Assembly (NCBI GenBank): GCA_037447655.1
Contig: JBBHKE010001120.1
Location: 43,084-107,083, forward strand
Origin: Zygnema cylindricum
Taxonomy: Eukaryota; Streptophyta; Zygnematophyceae; Zygnematales; Zygnemataceae
Direction of reading: 5' to 3'
DNA length: 64,000 nucleotides
Part shown: positions 56,248 to 64,000 of the stretch, piece after piece
Numbering within the stretch: position 1 is the stretch's first letter
Layout: every line of letters starts with the position of its first letter
The notes under the pieces: model-generated
The model's database searches: none
Seen by the model: only the letters and a program-made list of their open reading frames with translations
What the model was told of the DNA's origin: nothing
Program-made: the position numbers and the translations under genes

Positions 56248-57784
56248 TGTCGTGCATGAGAGGCAAGCAAGCAAACATGCATCACAACTAGCAAAGTCAT
56301 GCTCACAAACATATACAACAACGAAAATAAATATGAAAAGTCAATAAAATATATACACCATGAGAAGGAACAAAGGTGAAAATGACCCAAGAAAGAAGGG
56401 AAAGAATACTCCCCTAGAGTGAAGTGAACCCAATAATTAATGCTAAGCCAGGAGGTAGCCACTAGGCTCTCTGGACTTTATCACATTCCCTACAAGAGTT
56501 ATCCCGTTAGGACAGCAAAGCAAGAAATATTGCAATCGGAACAAGGGAAAATCCAATTCCGATCAAAAATACACTCCTTTCAAGCCAACCGAAATACCAA
56601 CAAGACACAAACACACAACCAAACCGTCAAGCTGCCCGAGGAAGGCGCAGCAAGGTCCAGATGTGCTACCCCACGATCTCCAATTCCACACTTGGGATAA
56701 AAACTTTGGAGGGAAAACTTCCGGACGTGGCCTTAGGCCGTGTGGATTAAAAACGAGGGCAGAAAAACAAGGAGAATAATCTTACTCTATCTAGCCTCTA
56801 CAGCTAGCTAACAAGGAGAAGAAAGACACGTGGGCAATCGGTGAGAGAGAGAGAGCAAGAGAAAAGCTCCGCTGCCAAGAGAAAATTCTTGTCCAAAAAC
56901 TAAATTCTCTAAGTCTGAGAATTAGGCTAAGTAAGAGCTGCGCTAGGCCTAAGCAAAATTAGCCTACGTCTAGTCTACTTTACATGCATGAAACTTCTAA
57001 AGATGTTGGCCAATAGGCGGCCAACATCGTTTGCCGTACGCCTGACAAAATCCACCATCCAAGGGTAAAAACCCTCCCTAACTACATGTGCGCGAACCTA
57101 CATGGGTTCGCGACTAAAATAAATAAAAGGTATCGAAGCGACGCCGATACTACCAGGAATCGCGATTCGGCGCCAAACGATACTTCGCGTCGATACTCCC
57201 GAAATTGCGTGCATACGCACGAAACGAAACATATCGCACGAAATATTTCTGGAAATCGCGATGCGTCGCCAAAACGATTCTTCGCGTCCATACTTCGAAA
57301 ATAACATACCTGCGCACGAAATAAAACAAATCGCACAGAATTAGTACTATTCAATGAAACGTGCACGCAAATCGCGTACACGTCCTAAATAAATGAACCG
57401 TCGTTAAATCGCACGTGTGAACGAAAATTATATATGCGTGCAAAAATCGTGCGTGCATGCATTAAATCATGCGTGCATGCATGAAATTGCGCGTGCATGC
57501 ATCAAATCTCACGCGCGTGCCCAAAACCGTGCGTGCGCGCGGAATACTGCGCGTGCATGCAAGAAAACCGCGCGTGCTTGCAAAATACCGCGCGTGCGTG
57601 CAAAATACCGCGCGTGCGTGGGAAATACTGCGCGCGCGTGAGAAATACCGCGCGTGCGTGAGAAATACTGCGCGTGCGTGAGAAATACTGCGCGTGCGTG
57701 AGAAATATTGCGCATGCATGCAAAATACTGCGTGTGCATGGATTATATCGTGCACGCGGGCAACCGACACGATGCGACATGACA
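56248..57784 (-). mobile_element. Family D LTR-like insertion with perfect ATAT duplication (1537 bp)
   Basis: It starts TGTCGTGC, ends ATGACA, and is flanked by ATAT at 56244-56247 and 57785-57788. Gag reads straight across once it is removed. It is the reverse orientation of the copy at 17869-19321. No protein domain is seen. The 4-bp duplication differs from the 5 bp of families A-C, so a different integrase mobilised it. Possibly a solo LTR of a Ty3/gypsy-like or other element; internal sequence is absent from this window. Confidence 0.75.
57470..57735. repeat. GC-rich 20-bp minisatellite in family D
   Basis: Thirteen or so variants of GAAATACTGCGCGTGCGTGA. Three overlapping minus-strand frames stay open across it because stop codons cannot form easily in the unit. 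The same array, shorter, is at 22261-22440. Confidence 0.9.
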
Positions 57785-58183
57785 ATATGTATACAAATGG
57801 GGAAAAATGCTAGACTTTTGTAATGAGCTTGTCACCCTTTTCATAGAACTAGAAAGTGTTGATCAAGAAGAAACAGAAAAGATGAAGGTTAGCTGTCTGC
57901 TCATGAAGTTACCTGATGACTATGAAAATATAGTCAACCGTGTGCAAGATTTGCCGGATTCCATGTGGATCTGGAATTCTGTGGTAGGTATGATTCTCGT
58001 CTGAGAAAATACAATTGAGATCCGAAGGGGAGGGAATAGTGGACAAGCTTTGGCAACATGAACTAATTGGAGGAGCAAGGATCCTAAAAAATCAGCAGGA
58101 AACTATGAAGGAGGAGGATAGAAAATACAATCCGATGAATCTGGACCGAGGGTCTCCAAGAGGTTATTTCACCGAGACACTAT

Positions 58184-58747
58184 ATGGCAGAGTGTACTAA
58201 GCTAACCGAGCTTCACTTAAAGGAGGGGCAGACCTGTGGGCCCCTGAGAGGAAAGAAAAAGACCCTTGTGACACAAGTACATGAGGCGAAATCCGTGAAC
58301 GAGGAAGATGAGCTCCAATTGGATGAGGAGTTCGAGGCGAAAAATGAGGTTGAAATTCCACGAAAGCAGAAATGTGCTTTTGGTGGATTAAAAGGTGAAG
58401 CAGGCTGGATTGTAGATTCAGGTGCCTCCATGCACATGTGTAAAGATAAACACATGTTCACTAAAATAAGAAAGATTCCCACTATAGAGATAGAGTACGG
58501 TGATGGGAGGATGTTCACTACTACTCTTGTAGGGTCGGTAGATTTGAAAATGTTAGTAGAAGGAAAGACATCCATAGTTACATTCTCCGATGTATTGTTT
58601 ATTCCGGAGTTGAACAAAAACCTAATCTCTACATCTATATTAGATGACAAGGGTTTTAATACTAGCTGTAGGAAAAGAGTCTTTATTGCTAGTTTTGAGG
58701 AGGAAGTTTATTTCACAACTGAAAAAAGGCAACCAATGGATGTTTAG
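58184..58747 (+). pseudogene. Family A copia protease
   Basis: A 187-codon frame: MAECTKLTELHLKEG (end of zinc knuckle), VEIPRKQKCAFGGLKGEAG, then WIVDSGASMHMCKDKHMF with the DSGA aspartic protease motif intact. IPTIEIEYGDGRM and PELNKNLISTSILDDKGF follow. It ends in a frameshift just before integrase. The best-preserved protease in the window. A retropepsin acting in Gag-Pol maturation. Confidence 0.88.
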
Positions 58748-59430
58748 GTTGATTTTAAGCAATGAAAAGAAGAAACTTTATTATGCTGGTGTTCATGATA
58801 TAATGTTGTGGTATAAGAGGCTTGGGCATATGAATCTAGATAAGTTAAGAGAGATGAAATAAATGGGAGTAGTGGAAGGGATTCAGTTCATTGCGAGTGA
58901 GAATTCAAGTGATTGTAGTGGATGTGCTCAAGGTAAAGCACACAGGTTACCCTTCCCAAAAACTGCCACCTATAAGTGAGAAAAGATCCTAGATTTAGTA
59001 CAGACAGATATTTGGGGACCTACCAAAGTGCCTTCACCCGGGGGAAAGAGATTTATGATGTCTATCATTGATGATTGGTCTCAGTATTCCAAGGTGTATT
59101 TTTTGAAAAATAAGTCATAGGCTCAGGAATATTTTAGACAATATAAAGCATGGAGCGAAAAACTCCATGAAACCCCAATCAAGAGAGTAAGGAGTGACAA
59201 TGGTGGAGAGTATACCTCTTACCAATTTGAGGATTTTCTTAGGGAAGATGCAGTCCAACACCAAAAGACAATTCTAGAAAACCCAGAACAGAATGGGGTA
59301 GCTGAAAGACAAAATAGGACACTATGTGATAGTGCTAGAAGTATGTTGGAAAGAAGATAGGAAAAAGTTTTGGGCCAAGCAATGAACTGTGCTAATTACC
59401 TCAAGAAATAGAGTTTTACTACCGGTGAGG
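58748..59430 (+). pseudogene. Family A copia integrase, N-terminus and core
   Basis: FRLILSNEKKKLYYAGVHD, then WYKRLGHMNLDKLREMK (H of WHKRLGH replaced by Y, so the zinc ligand set is altered), CSGCAQGKAHRLPFP, LDLVQTDIWGPTKVPS, IIDDWSQYSKVYFLKNKS, SDNGGEYTSYQFEDFLRED and NPEQNGVAERQNRT. Stops at about 58860, 58977, 59118 and 59358. The end of the core is deleted near 59410. Confidence 0.87.
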
Positions 59431-59940
59431 GTACTTGTTAGGATATGATGAGGATGTCAAAAGATACAGAGTTTATCATCTAAAAAGAGAAGATATGATC
59501 TAAGTTAAGCACCTAGTAGTTATGGATGAAGGAAAGTCTCTGGATCCCTTCAAGTATACAAAGTCAGTTAGAATCAGATTTGAGTGAGAAAATTGCGATG
59601 ACTTTGAGCTTCCTAACTATCCAGGTTTTAGAGAAGATAACATTCTTGTAGGTACAAATCAGACCGAGAAGGACTCGACCGTGGAACCTCTAGTGAGAAC
59701 TCTATCGGAAGCGGAAGACGTGATGGAAAATGGTAAAGAATCAAGGGACAGGGGAGAAGCCGAAGAACCCACGGCAACCATATATTCTGGTCGTAGATTT
59801 TGAGAGGGGAAGGAGAAGTAGCAAAAGGTTGCAAGAAAAAAAGGCTAATAACAAGGTAACAAAACTCTCTCATCTGGATGAACCTTAGACTTATGGAGAG
59901 ACGATAAATTGTCCAGAAGAGAACCGGCGGAGGAGAGTTG
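59431..59940 (+). pseudogene. Family A integrase C-terminus and linker
   Basis: LGYDEDVKRYRVYHLKRED, VKHLVVMDEGKSLDPFKYT, FELPNYPGFREDNILVG and an acidic linker. It has stops at 59503, 59587 and 59803. The sequence jumps from the core to this block without the usual SHLKVFG segment, so roughly 150 bp are missing. Confidence 0.82.
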
Positions 59941-60930
59941 TTAATGAGGAGATGGCCTTACTCATGGCAACCGATACTTGGGAGCTGGTGGATTGTCCAC
60001 CTAACCGAAAACCAATCGGGTGTAACTGGGAGTTCAAATTAAAACTGAACCCAGATAACACCATAGAGCGCTACAAGGCCTGGTTAGTGGCAAAAGGATT
60101 TACACAGAAAGAGGGATTTGACTATGAGGAAACCTTTGCCCCGGTCATCAGATTTCCTTCCGTCCGCATACTTGTTAGTCCGGTAGCAGCGGAAGACATG
60201 GAAGTGCACCAGATGGACACCAAGACAACCTTTTTGCATGGAGAATTGGAAGAGGAGATCTTCATGCGACAACCCAAAGGATTTGTGGAATAAGGAGAGG
60301 AGTGTAAGGTATGTCGGCTGATTAAATCTCTTTATGGGTTGAAATAGGCTCCCCGACAGTGGAATAAGAAGCTTGGTGAGTTTCCTACCGGTTTGGGATA
60401 CATCCGGATCAGCTCAGATCACTCAATCTATGCTTTTGAAGATGAGAAAGACGTTATTTTTATTGCAATTTATGTTGTTGCATTGCTTGTTCTAAGTAAA
60501 TAAATGGACAAAATTAATAAACTAAAAATGGATCTTAAAGGGAGATTTGAGATAAAGGATATGAGAGAGGCAAGATATATTTTGGGAATTGAAGTATTAA
60601 GAGACCGAGGAAGAAAGTTTATAAGGCTAACTTAAAAGAAAGCAATAGGGAACATGTTGGAAAAGTTTCAGATGGATAAGGCTAATAGTTGTAGAACTCC
60701 AATGGAGTTGAAGAGGGAAAGTGAGGGGAGTGTGGAAGAAGGAGTCGTAATCACAGACGAGGATTTAGGTCCGGAAGAACAGAAGTTCATGCAAACTATT
60801 CCTTATAGGCAAGTAGTAGGAAGCCTGATCTATTTTATGAATTGTACCCGTCCGGATTTGGCTGCAACTATAGGAGTTCTGAGTAGAAGTCTAAATGCTC
60901 CCACTAAGAGAGATTGAGAGGCAGCTAAGA
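59941..60930 (+). pseudogene. Family A copia reverse transcriptase
   Basis: WELVDCPPNRKPIGCNWEF, LKLNPDNTIERYKAWLVAK, QKEGFDYEETFAPVIRF, MEVHQMDTKTTFLHGELEE, LIKSLYGLK, APRQWNKKLGEF. The catalytic box reads YVVA instead of YVDD (60471-60482). KYILG-, IGNMLEKFQMDKANSC and YRQVVGSLIYFMNCTRPDL follow. At least five in-frame stops. No polymerase activity possible. Confidence 0.88.
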
Positions 60931-61478
60931 GAGTTCTTAGATATTTGATAGGAACTAGGGATCTATGGTTGCATTTGGGTGGAGGGAATACTGACATCAC
61001 TACTTGGAGTGATGCCAGTTATGGTGATGCTCCAATGAGGAGATGTACTTCTGGATATGTATTGTATGTGGGTGATGAAGCTTGTTGTTTGAGTAGCAAA
61101 CAACAAAAGGTAATTGCTCAGTCCTCCATGGAGACAAAGTATATGGCCTCTTGCTCTGCTGTAAAAGAATTGATTAGGGTCAAGTCTTTGCTTGGTGAGC
61201 TTGGTCACTTTAAGAGTGGTGTGCATAATTTTTTTTGTGATAATCAAGTAGCAATCGCTATTGCTGCCAATCCTAAACAACATTTTAAAGAGAAACACAT
61301 TGACATTAGACTCAACTTCGTTAGAGAGAAGGTAGAAAACAAAATAATCAATTTAGAGTACAGACGAGATACCGAGATGATAGCAGATATGATGACCAAT
61401 CTGTGCCTTCCCCTAAGCTAATTCTTTGTAGGGAGAAGTGTGGTCTGAAATAAAAGACTAACTGGAAAATAAAGGGAG
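60931..61478 (+). pseudogene. Family A copia RNase H and polypurine tract
   Basis: A 158-codon frame from 60945: TRDLWLHLGGGNTDITTWSD, ASYGDAPMRRCTSGYVLYVG, SSKQQKVIAQSSMETKYMAS, FFCDNQVAIAIAANPK, HIDIRLNFVREKVENKI. The family EAEYMA motif reads ETKYMA, so a likely catalytic acid is lost. The polypurine tract GGAAAATAAAGGGAG at 61464-61478 abuts the 3' LTR. Confidence 0.88.
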
Positions 61479-62108
61479 TATAGAAATTAATGGTTATTTT
61501 TAGTATTTTGTTGGTCTAAAATAAAATGCAGAAAAGAAGCCGAGGCAGTCTGCCTCTAACTCCTCTCTTTTTCCCCCACACTTGTCGCAATAACTGAAGG
61601 TTTAAGAGGAAGCTAAAGCCATGGCTGCCTACGCTGCCTAGAGATTGAGAGAGACAGGTGGTAGATTTTGGTAGATTCACCAAAATATACTTTACACCCA
61701 GGATTTGATCCTGGTATCTACCTTCCATCAAGTCTAGCCGTAGCCGGTAGCTGTATCCTATTAGTCCAGGATCGGTGCTTGAACATATAGGGTTTGAAAA
61801 TTGTTTAAAGTGTTATACGTAGACAAGTTTGTTTTACGGCGCGAACAGTTTTGTAGACATAGACACAGTTTTGTATTGAACTGTGAACGGTACTCCACGA
61901 AATGAATATCGCGCATCTGTTTCGACCGCGAAACAAATACCAAGCAATTAATTTGGACAGCTATAATTAATTGCCGATCAAGATTGAACTATCGTGATAG
62001 ATGCCGAGATCGCGGAATGGACGCCTTGGCGGTTTTCGGTCATCGCCACGTCAAATAACATGTGGCACAATCACATTGGCATGCGGCATCTCCGAAGAAT
62101 ACGGAAAC
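61479..62108 (+). repeat. Family A 3' LTR of the near-complete element, first 630 bp
   Basis: It starts TATAGAAATTAATGG (TG changed to TA) after the polypurine tract. It aligns with 54677-55290, including the hairpin block (61540-61630) and inverted tRNA-like module (61690-61770). It is interrupted at 62109 by another LTR start. Confidence 0.85.
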
Positions 62109-62625
62109 TGTTGAAAAGAGGTAATTAATAATTCACTTCTATATTTAAGAATGTAAAGAGAGAGAAAGAGAGAACAGCACGCATGGTGCCGAGTCACAGA
62201 AAGGGTAGAATGAAATAATGGGAATTTTTTGTGTTGTAGCAAAATCGCCGGCGGTTGAACCATATGCCTGAAGACTATATATACCTAAGCATCAATTAAG
62301 GGCGCTTGAAACGTATTCGTTTCACACAAATTTATCTATTTGTTAAACAGACTAATTTGCAACAGACCAACGAAAACACGCATTAATCAATTTATGCATG
62401 GAAACAAATAAAAGTCGCATAAATACAAATGATCGGACGGCTACAATTGCAGCCGCCACCCGCGATAAACTTTTGGCGACCTTTGGGGATAGCGTCACGC
62501 GATACCACGTGGCACTATACTATTAGATACCGGAGAAGATAGGAGGATGAACCATGTCTTCCGTTTTGACATGCGTCACTTTGAAAGCCATGTCGTACAA
62601 TGGCCGTATAATAAGTACATCGCCT
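62109..62625 (+). repeat. Partial LTR of another family A-like subfamily
   Basis: A second LTR start, TGTTGAAAAGAGG, lies within the 3' LTR. Its beginning differs from other family A LTRs (GA-rich, no hairpin block). From about 62430 it shows the family A upstream block (ATCGGACGGC, CCACGTGGC, GCCATGTCGTACAATGG). It is cut at 62625 by a family B LTR. Confidence 0.65.
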
Positions 62626-63421
62626 TGTTGTTCTACAATCACCGGTGTAGGTGGAGGAGCAGCATTAGTAGTAGAAGTAGACATGATACACTCTCAGAAG
62701 CTATCAAGAATCCTACCAAACAGCCGTTCTTAAGTGCTCACCAATTCTTATACAAGCATCCAAACTTCACAAAAATCTATTAGAATATAGAGTAGCATAA
62801 ACAGTGATAACTCCCAAAGTTTCAGCATAATTGACTGGACAACACTCAAGATATAATACTCAGAAGTTTCCTAAAAATTGTTTGCAGTTTTACTACTTGG
62901 AAGTCTAGATTCATAATATGTTATGAGTCCTAAGTCTTATACTTGTGTTGAACTGGCAACACCAGTGTAATTTAGAGGTACATCAAACCACCAAGCTACC
63001 ACTAATCTGTCAAGGTACCATTGAGCTATCACTAAGCTACCACTGAGCTATCACTAAGCTACCACTGAGTTACCCACTAAGTTACCACTGAGTTCCCACT
63101 AAGTTGACTAGAATCGTATCTATCGCAGTTGCTATATCTTGTACACAATCACATTAAGAATATCAAACTCTGCGTTGTCCGTACGTTCCATATCAAATAT
63201 AATCGTAGTTGCGTTGTCTTGTCTGTGTTGCAGCTTCGCTGCTGCGCTGCTCTGCTGCAGCGATGCTCTGCTGTATAGCAGCTGCGCTGCTTTGTCTACC
63301 CTGCTGCTGCGCTGCTCCGTTGTATAGCAGCTGCGCTGCTCTGTCTGTATAGCACCTGCGTTGCTTTGTCTGTAAAGCAGCTGCGCTACTCTGAGACTGA
63401 AAGTTTTCCAAAAAGACAACA
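62626..63421 (-). repeat. Family B 3' LTR with GCAGCTGCG-rich tract (796 bp)
   Basis: It starts TGTTGTCTTTTTGG at 63421 after the polypurine tract TTTAGGGGAG and ends GTAGAACAACA at 62626. The in-LTR gag start MSTSTTNAAPPPTPVIVEQ ends at the LTR border. A CAGCTGCGCTGCT-type microsatellite is at 63205-63390, and TAGCTACCACTGAG-type repeats of about 22 bp are at 62990-63090. Confidence 0.85.
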
Positions 63422-64000
63422 CTCCCCTAAAGCTTTAGACTCAGTATCCCGATGCAGCTGCAGTGATAAACTAGCGCAGCATCGCAGCATAGCAATATAG
63501 CAATTAGCAAGTCACCCAGTCCCACTACATCACAATGTTGGATTTATCGCAAAGTGGCAGTATAGCAGTGCAACAATTCAACTATTCACTTAATCCCACT
63601 GCGTCCCTACAATACTTGAGCTTAGGAGTAGGAAGGGCTTTAGTGAGCATATTAGCAATCATTTTTGCATCTGGCAAATAACATAATTTAAACACTCTAG
63701 AGAACACTTTTTCTATTACAAAGTGTAATCGTACATCCATGTGCTTGCTTTTGAAGTGATGACTCGGGTTAGAAGCAATGGCAATGGCAGCTTGGTTATC
63801 ACACCAGATCAACTGTGGACCAACTTGCATGTATCCTAGTTCTTGTAATATGGATTTTACCCATAAGAGTTCTTTGAGGGCCGAGCTTGCTGCCATATAT
63901 TATGACTCCATTGTCGATTGTGCTCTAACCTTTTGAAGTTTGTTGCTCTAGCTGCAAGTACCGTTCCCAATTTGTAGAACGAATCCCGTGGTGGATTTTC
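63422..64000 (-). pseudogene. Family B copia RNase H, runs off the window
   Basis: Minus strand: GFVLQIGNGTCS-like sequence at the right edge, then MAASSALKELLWVKSILQEL, IWCDNQAAIAIASNPSHHF, SKHMDVRLHFVIEKV, and the tail MIANMLTKALPTPKLKYC (63582-63896). Next come a GCAGC-rich stretch at 63450-63580 and the polypurine tract at 63422-63435. RNase H removes template RNA during reverse transcription. Confidence 0.86.

Larger units (their letters stand above)
55710..58200 (+). pseudogene. Family A copia gag (split by family D insertion)
   Basis: Gag starts in the LTR (ATGGAGGTC). The primer site 55731-55745 reads GGTTAAGGGCCCACC (ATG to AAG). The open part at 55759-56196 has MFNGASFIYWESMMTGSLCE, WDYNNMAAKHFILHHLTQG and LWITLIEMY with a stop at a W/R position. 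After the insertion at 56248-57784, Gag resumes with MLDFCNELVTLFIELESVD, LLMKLPDDYENIVNRVQDL and damaged nucleocapsid sequence with the knuckle tail HYMAEC near 58178. Dead copy. Confidence 0.87.

Noticed and set aside
57462-57785. Minus-strand frames encoding repetitive HARAVF/THARYF peptides (also 22140-22877).
   Set aside because: They arise from the 20-bp GC-rich minisatellite of family D. All three frames are open because of unit composition, with no family similarity.

Overview
This window is eukaryotic repeat DNA, most likely from a plant or a streptophyte or green-algal relative. I found no host gene, rRNA gene or ordinary tRNA gene. Nearly every base can be assigned to decayed Ty1/copia LTR retrotransposons, their solo LTRs, one duplicated non-LTR (LINE-like) reverse transcriptase, and a further LTR-like family. 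A plant host is suggested by pol sequences of plant Copia type, ABRE/G-box motifs (ACACGTGGC) in the LTRs, and primer sites matching plant initiator tRNA-Met. The species cannot be fixed from sequence alone. The family names below are mine.

Family A is a copia element with an LTR of about 0.95-1.3 kb. Its LTR starts TGTTGA or TGTAGA and ends in ..TCA or ..ACA. Its gag reads MEVSELQ then VMGPPSRVP, and its protease has DSGASMHM. Family B has an LTR of about 0.74-1.0 kb ending GAACAACA; its gag starts MSTST and its protease has DTGASAH. Family C is known only from LTRs whose last codons read MAE.GY.QQ. Family D is LTR-like, TGTC..GACA, about 1.5 kb, and its best-preserved copy has a 4-bp target duplication. 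The non-LTR element has a frameshifted RT carrying a VADD box.

Layout. 1-4799: family A, minus strand, entering from outside the window, interrupted by a family C solo LTR and inserted into a family B LTR. 4800-6773: family B, plus. 6774-12665: a gap, then family B, minus, with a B solo LTR nested in a B LTR. 12720-20178: family A, minus, carrying C and A LTRs nested three levels deep and a D insertion. 19850-22260 and 24556-26966: a 2.4-kb segment present twice, almost identical, carrying the non-LTR RT and the start of an A LTR. 22483-24555: family A, minus. 26967-49093: a chain of family A minus fragments (gag, PR, IN, RT, RH) separated by A LTRs and B solo LTRs, including an internally deleted gag/RNase H derivative. 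49094-54652: the most complete family B element, plus. 54677-62625: the most complete family A element, plus, with a D insertion in gag. 62626-64000: the 3' end of a family B element, minus.

How the parts work together. In families A and B the gag start codon lies inside the 5' LTR, and the primer binding site (GGTTATGGGCC..) is translated as VMG(P/L). That site is complementary to the anticodon arm, not the 3' end, of initiator tRNA-Met, which implies half-tRNA priming. Family A LTRs also carry, on the antisense strand, a tRNA-like module with A- and B-box-like motifs, and a large hairpin whose stem appears to covary between copies. All copies look dead: stops, frameshifts and lost catalytic residues are everywhere.

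Assembly warning: the sequence immediately right of each of the three 10-N gaps is an exact string reversal (not reverse complement) of sequence a little further right. This is almost certainly an assembly artefact.
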